From Fragum whitleyi (taxonomy: Eukaryota > Mollusca > Bivalvia > Cardiida > Cardiidae): a stretch of DNA of 64,000 bases. The number at the start of each line of letters is the position of its first letter. Position 1 is the first letter of the stretch. The translations under genes were made by a program, and so were the position numbers. Below, piece after piece: positions 45,301 to 53,485 of this stretch. The stretch spans positions 44,958,065 to 45,022,064 of the forward strand of contig OX411555.1 of NCBI GenBank assembly GCA_948146395.1, written 5' to 3'. Under the pieces are notes generated by a model. That model made no database searches. It saw nothing but the letters and a program-made list of their open reading frames with translations, and was not told where the DNA came from.

Positions 45301-46954
45301 TACTTGTAATAAACATTTCACTCATTCATTCACTTTAATTCTCATTTAAACAGCTTTATCATCCTCTAATAGTCATTATTTGGATATTCAGGCCTGTGGA
45401 GCGAATCAGGCGCTCAAGCGCCTCTAGTCTGAACTTGTCACTGGTATCCCAGGACAAGTAAAAGATGATTTTCTACTTCTCTAGAATGAAAATGAACTTT
45501 TCCACAAAAATGAAAGCAGATGTATCTTGAGTAGACATTGTTTTGAAAGAAGAAAAAACTGGCTAAAAAAGTGTCTCAATGAAATTAATTTTGATAACGC
45601 AGATATTTTGTAAGCTTCCGCAGAAAGTAGTCCCACAATAAAACTGCTTCATTGTTGACAAATCTTTACATTTTTGCTTCAAAGTATTAAATTCAAAGAT
45701 ATGAAGAGCTAATTTGTTGATTTCATTGAGATATGAAACTAAAAACCTAATCACACTTATAAATGAATCCGCTTCGCATATTCATACAGTGTGATTAGAT
45801 TTTTAGTTTCATACCTCAATAGATTCAACAAATAATCTCTTCATCTCTTAAAAATCATTTGGCAAATCAATCTATTTGGCAATCTATAACCATTCCATGA
45901 CTTCTCATGATTTTTACTTGTCCATTGACAAGTAAATTGAAATATGTACGTATCCAAAGATTGCAAAGCTGGTGTTGGACAAGTTGCGCATGAAAATTCC
46001 ACACCCCTGCCCAAGTGTATAAAACCTTTGGTACTCAACCAGGGACTTGCGATATACAGAACTACAGATAGAGGAGGCATTTAGGTTTTCAAAAATATTT
46101 CATTATTCCTACCTCAAACCCCATGGTGTTGGTACTCATTTGAATGAGTCGACGAGACAATGAGTACCAAGTACATAGGATTTTGTGGGGAAATAGAAAT
46201 TTAAGACTGGCTTTATGCCCTCAGTTATAATTTGTTGCACTGACCCCTCGACATGTAATGCTTGTAATATTCATTATTTAACAATTATTTTTGTGCTTTT
46301 GGCTTGGTAGCTTATAGGTTAGGGACAGCGGAAATAACAGCGCTAGGTGATGTTTCGGTATCTGCGTAGGTTAAGATCTTGTGTCCATCAGAATAACTGA
46401 ATTACTTATTTTGATTTGCTGTAGATGCTGGAAAAAGAAATCACGAATTTACAAGACACACTTACCGTCCGAAGTCTTATGTTTGTGACAGGTGTGGGGC
46501 AGCATTCCAGACCATCAGCAATCTGAAGTGTCATATTAAAGAAGTTCACGTCATACCAGTTTTATACACATGTGAATTCTGCTCCAAACAGTTCAGTCGA
46601 AAATCGTCTTTAGCTCAGCACCATAAGGCGCATGCAAACGTACGTGACAAAGTATGCGAAGTTTGTGGTAAAGCATTCTTTAAGCAATCATATTTGACAC
46701 TCCATATGAAACGGCACAATAATGAGCGTTCTCATTTCTGTGATATATGTGGAAAAGGATTTTATTCGAACAAAAATGTTATCGACCACAAACGCTCACA
46801 TACCGGTGACAAACCATATTCATGCGCTCTTTGTCATTATCAGTGTGCATATTATAGTAATACTGTTAAACATATTCGTCATAAACATCCCGAAATAACT
46901 GATTTGAAATCTGTCATCTCAAAAAATGACACAAGCAAGGCTGTAGGTACTTAG
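39227..46954 (+). CDS. C2H2 zinc-finger protein, paralogue B (spliced, 549 aa)
   Basis: The coding exons 39227-39353, 41786-42778 and 46425-46954 (127+993+530 nt) join in frame at phase-1 junctions (split codons Glu and Asn). The layout matches gene A: a 42-residue N-terminal module (MTELTQYSAEQRYRITLL...), an acidic region with IKKE (SUMO-consensus-like) within YTEIKKEIVDSETDSADE, two C2HC-like knuckles, then eight C2H2 fingers, the third of which is split by intron 2. The canonical linker is altered (HSDEKPYKC). It is presumed to be a nuclear DNA-binding regulator. Recognition-helix residues differ from A in several fingers, so targets may differ. A polyadenylation signal AATAAA lies at 47264-47269. 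The 5' non-coding exon was not identified. Confidence 0.85.
39472..41762 (+). mobile_element. Pearl-like element in gene B intron 1
   Basis: About a dozen diverged units of roughly 120-150 bp carry 'GAGGCCACATTTTTGGC', 'AAATGTCTTGAAACTTG', 'GAGATCTAGGTCAAGTT', 'GGTCACATGGTCAAATCTTA' and 'CCTTGTGTGCACT'. A recent ~107-bp duplication is visible (TTGTGTTTATTCTAGATGTC at ~40141 and ~40248). It ends GCCAGTGGAGCAATATATGG then CCTCTTGTTA, the shared 3' end. The head is unclear. Confidence 0.65.
40384..40612. mobile_element. piggyBac-type MITE, copy 4 (gene B intron 1)
   Basis: TTAA flanks at 40384-40387 and 40609-40612. Ends CCCTTTCCTGTTTT and AACAGCAAAGGG are clean inverted repeats, and the hairpin GAAATTGCTTG / AAGCAATTTC is complete. 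This is the best-preserved copy. It interrupts the pearl-like tandem units, so it is younger than they are. Confidence 0.85.
41786..42778 (+). CDS. Gene B exon 2: acidic region, C2HC knuckles and first fingers
   Basis: The acceptor GATGAATTTCAG|AAGT and donor TATCAA|GTAAGT are both phase 1. It is 12 bases longer than in gene A; the finger-coding end is collinear and the acidic N-terminal half is the diverged part. Retained intron 2 would extend the frame into the SINE at 42818, to a stop at 42933. Confidence 0.9.
42818..43094 (+). mobile_element. tRNA-derived SINE, family A (full length)
   Basis: Complete head (GCCGCCATCATAGTGCAG, GGTTCGATCCC), body and ATTCAATCAATCAAT tail. It starts only 39 bases after the exon 2 donor. 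Confidence 0.9.
43151..43570 (+). mobile_element. tRNA-derived SINE, family A, split by an insertion
   Basis: The B-box region (GGTTTGATCCCCGATGG) at 43157 and the body from 43353 (ACTCAATCTTTTAGAC, TTTGTCTCCCACCAATGGG) are parts of one SINE separated by 43180-43352. The tail is ATTCAATAAATCAAAC. Its 3' part is nearly identical to the SINE at 42818 over AATACCAGAATTCCATGGCT, suggesting a local duplication or a shared source copy. Confidence 0.8.
43180..43352. mobile_element. 173-bp MITE (AGTCAAACCTG ends) inserted in a SINE
   Basis: Left end AGTCAAACCTGTCTTAGGC and right end CACAGGTTTG are inverted. TAC is duplicated on both sides (43177-43179, 43353-43355), and removing the insert restores SINE sequence (GGAGGTACTCA). 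Internal TGCTTGCTTAA / TACAGGT phrases repeat. The right TIR lacks the last four bases of the left one. Confidence 0.75.
43601..45428 (+). mobile_element. Pearl-like element, family with CTAGT end, copy 2 (full)
   Basis: It begins TTTTAGCTCCACTGGCC with a 5' hairpin (ACTGGCCGAAAGGCCAG), then a GTCC microsatellite (~43648-43684). A tandem core of four ~165-bp units follows (ATGGGCGGAGGTCATTT at 43974, 44139, 44304, 44470). It ends GGCCTGTGGAGCG, hairpin AGGCGCTCAAGCGCCT and CTAGT. Short asymmetric end inverted repeats (GCTCCAC..GGCC / GGCC..GTGGAGC), terminal hairpins and a CTAG-like terminus fit non-autonomous Helitron-like elements. Confidence 0.78.
45700..45845. repeat. 146-bp inverted repeat (possible MITE)
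   Basis: ATGAAGAGCTAATTTGTTGA ... AACCTAATCACAC pairs with GTGTGATTAGATTTTTAG ... AACAAATAATCTCTTCAT with few mismatches across ~58-base arms. No second copy was found here. It lies in gene B intron 2 and would form a large pre-mRNA hairpin. Confidence 0.7.
46050..46230. repeat. Inverted-repeat element, GGTACTCATT family, copy 1
   Basis: A hairpin (TTGGTACTCATTTGAATG / ACAATGAGTACCAAG) lies in a frame (ACTACAGATAGAGGAGG ... GAAATAGAAATTTAAGACT) that recurs at 55635-55800. Two copies with the same outer sequences support a dispersed element. Confidence 0.6.
46425..46954 (+). CDS. Gene B exon 3: C-terminal zinc fingers
   Basis: The acceptor TTTGCTGTAG|ATGC is phase 1. The frame completes finger 3 (CQHC...HEFTRH) and adds fingers 4-8, ending in KAVGT and a TAG stop. 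It has the same length as gene A exon 3 and no internal indel. The frame is open from the acceptor, well upstream of the first internal ATG at 46694. Confidence 0.9.
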
Positions 46955-47601
46955 TATGTTGTTATTGTGTGGCACATAGAGGGTTTTGAATGAGTGGTCA
47001 TTGAATACCGAATTTATTAAATGAATCATTTTAAACAGACAAAAACGAGGCTGCGCCGGGCTTTTACTGTTTAAGATGACGAGTTTTATAAGTTCGGTAT
47101 TTTATGAGCACAAATTTGATATTCTTATTATAATATGATCTGAATTTTAGCTATAAATCAAGCGAATTCTAAAAAATTGTCGATTCAAGTTTTTCCAGAA
47201 GCATTTAACGCCATTTGCGAAATGACACCGGCTAATACATCATGGCGCCATTTTCACAAAGAAAATAAAACATTTTTGTAAGTTCTTAGCTTGTATGCAT
47301 AGTTATTCCATTAGTGTAATAACACTCATGTAATATCAAAAATATTCAACAGGGTTATTTCACTTCCGCGACGTTTGTCATATCATATAGGTTGTTTTTA
47401 ACAAATGGTTATTCTGTGTTACTATTCAACTGGCAATTTGTGGCTAAGCCGTGACGTATTTTGGCCAGTTTACTTTTTATTAATATTTGGGGTTCTTTTG
47501 AAAGAAAATGAAAGAAAGTTATCGTTAACACGTGCAAATGACTTTACCTTAAAACCAAAATGATTTAAATGCTCAGCAAAATTGAACTCATTTTATTGTT
47601 T
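46955..47601 (+). other. Gene B 3' flank / probable 3' UTR
   Basis: AATAAA at 47264-47269, 310 bases after the stop, is the best polyadenylation candidate. No repeats are recognised. The sequence appears single-copy, unlike the gene A 3' end, which is occupied by a MITE. Confidence 0.5.
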
Positions 47602-47661
47602 GGTTACCAAAGCCTCGTAACTTTAGCTTGGACAAGCTGAAGTTAGGAGGGTTTCGTAACC
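47602..47661. repeat. 60-bp palindrome, GGTTACCAAAGC family, copy 1
   Basis: GGTTACCAAAGCCTCGTAAC and GGAGGGTTTCGTAACC with inner TTTAGCTTG / CAAGCTGAA arms. A second copy is at 61693-61755, so this is a dispersed mini-palindrome. Confidence 0.65.
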
Positions 47662-47709
47662 AACCTATGATTTAAAGTCTCAATTAGATCGACATCGAAA
47701 CTACAGCTT

Positions 47710-48789
47710 TTTTAGCTCACCTGAGCACGAAGTGCTCAAGGTGAGCTATTGTGATCGTAGAATGTCCGTCGTCAGTAGTGCGTCTTCCACAATTTCTTTA
47801 AACATCTTCTCCTCCTAAACCAGTGGGCCAATCTTAATGAAACTTGGCAGGGATGTTCCTTGGGTCAAGCTCTACCAAAGTTGTTCAAATAATTGAAATC
47901 CACCCTTAACTTTCCCTTTACCCTTAACTAAAAGGGTGAAAATATGAAAATCTTTAAAAATCTTCTTCTCTGAAACCAGAAGGCAGACAGCTTTCATACT
48001 TAGTATGTAGCATCATCTAGTGGACCTCTACCAAGTTTGTTCATATCAAGACCCTGGGGTCATATTTGAGCTTTGCCCGGGCCCGGCCCTTTTTACGAAG
48101 AATCAAAGAGCGAAAATCTTTAAAAATCTTCTTCTCTGAAACCAGATGAAAGACAGCTTTCATATTTGGTATGTAGCATCACCTAGTGGGCCTCTACCAA
48201 GTTTGTTCATATCTAGATCCTGGGGTCATATTTGGGCTTTGCATGGGTGCATCCCTTTATCTCTTATGAGCACGAAGGGTAAAAAATGAAAATCTTCAAA
48301 AATCTTCTCCTCTGAAACCAGAAAGCAGACAGCTTTCATATTTGGTATGTAGCATCATCTAGTGGACCTCTACCAAGTTTGTTCATATCAAGACCCTTGG
48401 GTCATATTTGGGCTCCACCCTTGTGCATCCCATTTAGCGCATCTGAGCACGATGGGTGAAAAAAGGAAACTCTTCAAAAATCTTCTTCTCTGAAACCAGA
48501 AGGCTGATAGCTTTTATATTTAGTATGTAGCATCATCTTATTGACCTCTTCCAAGTTTGTTCATATCAAGACCCTGGGGTCACATTTGGGGTCCACCAGG
48601 GTCCATCCCTTTTTACATAGAATCAAAGAGCAAAAAGGCATATCTGTCTTGCTCTATGCTGAAAACGCTCCATGGTATTGATTTAAGGCAATTATCTTCT
48701 TTTTGACATCTGCCTATCCAATTAATGTGATGTCTCAGGGGTCAAAGAGTCTCAGGTGAGCGATCTAGGACCATCTTGGTCCTCTTGTT
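47710..48789 (+). mobile_element. Pearl-like element, GCTCACCTGAGC family, copy 1
   Basis: It starts TTTTAGCTCACCTGAGC with a 5' hairpin (GCTCACCTGAGCA ... TGCTCAAGGTGAGC). A core of ~166-178-bp units follows (CTCTGAAACCAGA at ~47970, 48136, 48312, 48490; TACCAAGTTTGTTCATATC). It ends CTCAGGTGAGCGATCTAGG, hairpin GGACCATCTTGGTCC and TCTTGTT. It lies inside a copy of the ACTACAGCTT hairpin MITE (47687 ... 48790 on). Non-coding. Confidence 0.8.
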
Positions 48790-48839
48790 ACGATATTTTG
48801 ATTATTCACATACACTCAAATTATAAGATTTATTCAATG

Positions 48840-49672
48840 TCACCCAAATGTCAACCAAATGTTACAGGTATTATTCTTAGGACATGCTCTTTCAGATTTC
48901 TTCATTTAATTCTGATCAGACTGATAACATTGGTGCTATAGGCTATTATATCGAAAATGAGCTTTTATGGTGAATTATCAAAAACATCGTCTTCTCTGAA
49001 ACTACTGGTCAGAATTCAACCAAAGTTCACAAGAATGATGTAAAGGAAATGCTTATTATTATTTTTATGCCCCGCATCGAAAGATCGGGGCATATTGTTT
49101 TACCGTTGTCCGTCCTTCGGTCTGTCTGTCTGCAAAACTTAACCAAAAAACTCAACATTGCCAATATCTTCAAGCCTATTCAAGATACAAGGCTCATATT
49201 TGGCATGATGATAGATCTCAATGATCCGCATCTGCTGATACCAAAGTCAAGGTCATGTGACAAGGTCAAGGTCATCTGTCAAGGTCAAACTTTGAAAAAA
49301 AAAATGCTGTTACGGGGGCATTAGTGTTTCACAAACACATCTTGTTTTTCTCAATAAATTCCGGTCAGGCCGATAACATGGGTGCTACCAGGTTTAGAGA
49401 CTTGGTCCCATGTGGTGAAATATTGAAAACAAATTAATCTTTTCTGATACTGCTGGTCAAAATTCAACCAAACTTGTACAATGTTGCTGTTCATATATCT
49501 ATATTCACATTCAAGCTGCTATCCCACTATATGGAAGAAGGCTCTTCTTGTTAAACTTACGATTTACTGCTTAAAAATAGAGTACATCCAAGTTAAATAT
49601 CTAATTGCAATTAAATGTCGAATTTCAATGCCTGTTTAGCAATACTGGCCCTCTTGGGCCTTTTGTTATGTT
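48840..49672 (+). mobile_element. Pearl-like element remnant, interrupted at 49063
   Basis: Units with TTCAACCAAA, TTAATTCTGATCAGACTG and ATAACATTGGTGCTA appear before 49062. The same phrases (AAATTCCGGTCAGGCCGATA, ATGGGTGCTACC) resume after 49348. It ends CTGGCCCTCTTGGGCC then TTTTGTTATG. The two parts belong to one element split by the ATGCCCCGC element. Confidence 0.65.
49063..49348 (+). mobile_element. Short Helitron-like element, ATGCCCCG family, copy 1
   Basis: Starts TTTTTATGCCCCGC with hairpin ATGCCCC / GGGGCAT, then TTGTCCGTCCTTCGGTCTG and AACTTAACCAAAAAACT. Ends ACGGGGGCATTAG, hairpin GTGTTTCACAAACAC and ATCTTGTTTTT. The start and end architecture is the same as in the larger pearl-like elements but it lacks a tandem core. 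It is inserted between T residues of an older element. Confidence 0.75.
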
Positions 49673-49927
49673 TCTCTACCAGTCTGCTACATAAAGATGC
49701 ATAAGCCTGTTTCTTATTTTAATCTCAAATCATTTTGAAAACTGTTCCATTTATCTGCCCTTTTGAGATCTGTTTACAATATCATGTAGTTGCCAGAGCT
49801 TTCATTTGTTTGTAGGCTTGTTTAAGACCACTTGCTTAAAAAAACCAGTAATTAACTTCACGTTCACAGCTTACACACTACTCATACTTGCATTTATAAC
49901 ATTCCTATATGTTGAAGTAACCCGGTT

Positions 49928-50798
49928 CTTTTTAGCTCCTCTTGACGTAGTCTAGTGGGTCTTTAATAATGGCCTAGTATCTGTCAGGTATAGGTATCTC
50001 TTTTTTTTCTTAAAACATCTTCTCTGAAAAAGGCGGGGAGATTTCAACCAAATTTCAGAGGAATGATATATTTTGGACATAATCTTTCAGAATTCTTCGT
50101 TTAATTCTGATCGGGCTGGTAAGATGTCAGTCGGGAACCCTCGGCGATTCTACGGAATAGACCTCGGGAATAACAAGGGCGCAGCCATGAAAGCGCGTCA
50201 TATCTCACGCGGGTTTATATGACGTCACAAACACAACTAAGGATGACGTTGCAAAAAATAAAATCAACGTAAGGTTAGAATTGTGCACAGACGATCGGAA
50301 AACACTGAAGGAATATACTTTCTTCAAGCGTATTAACCAAAGTACCACCAGAAGCCAAATTACCGAAAAAATGACCAAAAATTACTACACTTACGTCCGA
50401 AGTACTTTTTAGTTTACGGAAAAGTCCGAGCGATGTTCCGAATGGGTAAAATGTGTGTAACAGGCTGTCGAGTCACCCAATAGGCCCAAATGGTGAAATA
50501 TGAAAAAAAATCTCTGAAACTAATGGACAGGAATTATTCTTACGACATGCTGTATCAGCTTTTTTCCTTGACATATTTTCATAAAACTTTTTTAAAATTT
50601 ATTATTTAGCTGATTGGAAATAAAATTTTACCTCATTGAAAAGGGACCATCCTGTAAAATTGATTATTATCTGCTTACAAACAGATTATATCCAAGCTTA
50701 AATGGTTGAATAAAGCAATTTAATATTGAATTTTCTTAAATCTTCTAGGGATTAAATGCAAGTGGAGCGACACTGGTCCTCATGGGCCTCTTGTTTTT
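49928..50798 (+). mobile_element. Pearl-like element, interrupted by a Mutator-like MITE
   Basis: Starts TTTTTAGCTCCTCTTGACG; body AACCAAATTTCAGAGGAATG and TTAATTCTGATCGGGCTGG resembles 48840-49672. Interrupted at 50128-50444. Ends GCAAGTGGAGCGACAC, hairpin-like GGTCCTCATGGGCC and TCTTGTTTTT. Confidence 0.65.
50128..50444. mobile_element. Mutator-like MITE, CATTCGGAAC family, copy 1
   Basis: Left end CAGTCGGGAACCCTCGGCG, right end CGATGTTCCGAATG. Flanks GGTAAGATGT (50118-50127) and GGTAAAATGT (50445-50454) form a 10-bp target duplication with one mismatch. It contains TATGACGTCACAAAC (full CRE at 50220-50227), TTCTTCAAGCGTATT and AAATTACTACACTTACGTCC, all shared with copies at 54315 and 59369. 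No coding capacity. Confidence 0.8.
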
Positions 50799-50851
50799 AC
50801 AGTGTTTTACTAAACAATGATTTTTTGCCTTATAATTCCAATTAAAATCTA

Positions 50852-51350
50852 TTTTAGCTGACACGAGCACAGTGCTCAAGTTGAGCTACTGCGATCTATC
50901 AATTTTCGGCGTCCGTTGGTTTCTTGCATCCATCTGACTGTCCGTCTTTGTGTCCAATATCTTAAAAATCTCCTCCCAAAGTATCCATCAGATTTCAACC
51001 AAACTTCACAGAAATCCACGAAATACTCTTGTTTCTATGGCAACGAAGTAAAAGAAATTAATTAAATTTTCTCCCCAAAAACCGTATGGCCTAGAATTCT
51101 CATATTTGGTGTTCTTGGCATTCAATGCGTGTCTACAAAAATTCTTCAGTCAGTGCTCTGTCTTGAAATGTATAGCCCTTACTTATTAGTGCTAGTAAAA
51201 GTTAGATACATGTACATTCAATTTCTTATTTCCTGTGGAAAAAATTATACTTTCAAGAGTAGATGTTTTGAATTTATTCTTTTGAAGAAAACTTCTTTAT
51301 TTCACATGGTGCTATTTGAGATATTTGGGGTAATTTATGTTAATAATTGA
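50852..51350 (+). mobile_element. Pearl-like element, 5' part, GCTGACACGAGC variant
   Basis: TTTTAGCTGACACGAGCAC with hairpin GAGCACAGTGCTC, then TCGGCGTCCGTTGG, CTGTCCGTC and TTCAACCAAACTTCACAG. It resembles the starts at 47710 and 51771. No matching 3' end was found, so it is truncated. Confidence 0.6.
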
Positions 51351-51409
51351 GTAATCATTATCCTGTCCAATCCGACATACACCTATTCTTGGTTATCTTC
51401 CACCACCAA

Positions 51410-51730
51410 AACTAAGAATGTAAATATATAATACGTTCTTAGTGTTTGGTAAGAAAAAAAATATCTGACGAGGTTCGGGGAATTGATAATTGTCGAGGCT
51501 CTGCCGAGTTAGATATTTAATTTGTACATTACACTACGTACATATGATATTTATCTTATTAACTATATTTGCCTTGTTTTCGTCGATGTCTTACAGAAAT
51601 GCAAGTTTCTAAAGGTATACGCAGTATTTCAATGTTCTAAAATCATCCATGTGATATCATACATGATATCATAAATATATGATATGGGATGTTATACGGA
51701 TATTTGTAAAGTTATACAATTAAAGTGAAT
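51410..51730. mobile_element. ~320-bp dispersed element, ATAATACGTTCTTAGTG family, copy 1
   Basis: The blocks ATAATACGTTCTTAGTGT, AAAAATATCTGACGAGG, TTGATAATTGTCGAGGCTC, TTGTTTTCGTCGATGTC, AGAAATGCAAGTTTCTA and the ATGATATCATA palindromes reappear, partly rearranged or inverted, at 62575-62900. An internal hairpin (ACGAGG...AATTGATAATTGTC...GCCGAG) is present. Class unknown. Confidence 0.6.
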
Positions 51731-51770
51731 TTTGAATCCATACAGTTACTGATGGCTTGATTGTTTGAAG

Positions 51771-52554
51771 TTTTTTAGCTCACCTGAGCACGAAGTGCTC
51801 AAGGGAGCTATTGTGATCTATCATTGTCCGGCGTCCGTCTGTCAGTCACGGCGTCAACAATTTCTTTAAAAGACATCTTCCCCTAAACTTCAGAGTCAAA
51901 ATCAACCAAACTTGGCAGAAATATTCCTTTGGTGGTCCCTTGTAAAATTTGCTAAAATGGAAAGGATCCGTGCCATATCACAGGAAAAGGGGCCTTAATG
52001 ACAATTTTCTTGTTTACACTCTAGAAACCACAAATATGGTCCAATCTTCATGAAACTTTGTCAGAATGATTGTTAGGTCATGAGGATGAACTCTATTGAA
52101 AAATGGGAAGGATCCGTGCCATATCACGGGAAAGGGGCATTAGTGACAATTTTCTTGTTAACAGAGAGGATTCATGCCTTATCATGGGAAGAGGGGCCTT
52201 AATGACAATTTTAATGTTTACTCTCTAGTGGCCACAAATATGGCCCAATCTTCATGAAACTTGGTCAGAATGTTTGTCAGGTGTCAAGGATGAACTCTAT
52301 TGAAAATGGAAAGGTTTCGTGCCATATCACGGGAAAAGGGGCCTTAATGACACTTTTCTTGTAAGAGCTCCAGACGCCACAAATATGGTTCAATCTTCAT
52401 GAAACTTGGTTAAAATGTTTGCCAGGTCACAAGAATGAACTCTGTTGAAAATGGGAAGGATTCATGCCATATCACAGGAAAAGGAGTCTTAATGATAATA
52501 ACTTGAAATCATATCAGGTGAGCGGTTTAGGGTCCTCAGGGACCTCTTGTTTTT
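51771..52554 (+). mobile_element. Pearl-like element, GCTCACCTGAGC family, copy 2
   Basis: It starts TTTTTTAGCTCACCTGAGC with the hairpin to TGCTCAAGGGAGC. Units of roughly 150 bp follow (GGGGCCTTAATGACAATTT, AATCTTCATGAAACTTGG, GGATCCGTGCCATATCAC). It ends ATCAGGTGAGCGGTTTAGG, hairpin GGTCCTCAGGGACC and TCTTGTTTTT. The ends match copy 1 but the tandem core is a different sequence. Confidence 0.8.
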
Positions 52555-52701
52555 GCCTCCTTATTAAGGCTTATATATTATATAAATGTTTACATGTCCA
52601 TTAATTATGAATTATACACAATGATGTTATCAAATAGATATTGGTTACTTTTCTAATTTGAGTTCGTTATCTATTTTATGTTTGTCTGCCTAATCTATGT
52701 G

Positions 52702-53216
52702 TTTTTTATGCTAACACATCGAAATATCGGGGACATATTGTTTTACCGTTGTCTGTCTTTCTGTCTGCAAAACTTAACCAAAAAACTTAACATTGCCAAC
52801 ATGTTCAAACCTATTCAAGAAAGATGCCGCCAATTTGGCATGATGATAGATCTCAATGATACGCATCTGCTGATACCAAAGTCAAGGTCATGAGGCGAGG
52901 TCAAGTTTACCTGTCAAGGTCAAATAACTTGAAAACTTAACCAAAACACTTAACATTGCTAATATTTTCAAGGTTTTCAAGACAGACGCCTCATATTTGG
53001 CATAATGATAGATCTCAATCACTTGCATCTGTAGATGTCAAGGTCATGTGATAAGATCAAGGTCGTCTATTAAGGTCAAACATCTTTAATAACTTTATGT
53101 TAAAACTTAAACTTTATGTCAAACTACATGTTCAGTTCCTTTCCATTTTCTGTCAAGATCAACATTTTAAAAAAAAATAACGGGGGCAGATGTGTTTCAC
53201 AAACTCATCTTATTTT
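52702..53216 (+). mobile_element. Short Helitron-like element, ATGCCCCG family, copy 2
   Basis: TTTTTTATGCTAACACATCG, ATCGGGGACATATTGTTTTA, CTGTCTTTCTGTCTGC and AACTTAACCAAAAAACTTAA match copy 1. The internal unit is present about twice (ATGATAGATCTCAAT at ~52845 and ~53003). It ends ACGGGGGCAGATGTGTTTC ... ACTCATCTTATTTT. Confidence 0.72.
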
Positions 53217-53250
53217 GGACTTGGATTTCTCTGTGTTATATGCGCATATG

Positions 53251-53414
53251 TTAAGGTACTGGAACCGTAATCGTTCCGCAACATTTCGGACCTCATGATC
53301 TTTCACAATGCTGACCGAGGTTTCCTAATGAAAATCATAAGAAACCTCGGTTAACACTGTTAAAGTTCATTACTTCTGAAACGTTGCGGAACTATTATGG
53401 GTCTACTACTTTAA
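53251..53414. mobile_element. 164-bp TTAA-flanked MITE, copy 1
   Basis: TTAA at both ends. TIRs GGTACTGGAACCGTAATCG / AATAGTTCCGCAA-like extend ~30 bp (right end complement: AGTAGTAGACCCATAATAG). The central hairpin is AACCGAGGTT-like (ACCGAGGTTTCC / AGAAACCTCGGTTAAC). The copy at 63092-63255 has exactly the same length. Confidence 0.8.
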
Positions 53415-53485
53415 GAACATATGTTCGTCAGAGATAACTAGAGACCCGAGGGGGCTAGTTAATGATATCGTGTATTGATTTATGG

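Larger units (their letters stand above)
42779..46424 (+). other. Gene B intron 2 (3.6 kb)
   Basis: Phase-1 GT-AG intron, four times longer than its gene A counterpart. The excess is mobile DNA: a SINE (42818), a second SINE split by a small insertion (43151-43570), a pearl-like element (43601-45428) and inverted-repeat sequences (45700-46230). Confidence 0.8.
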
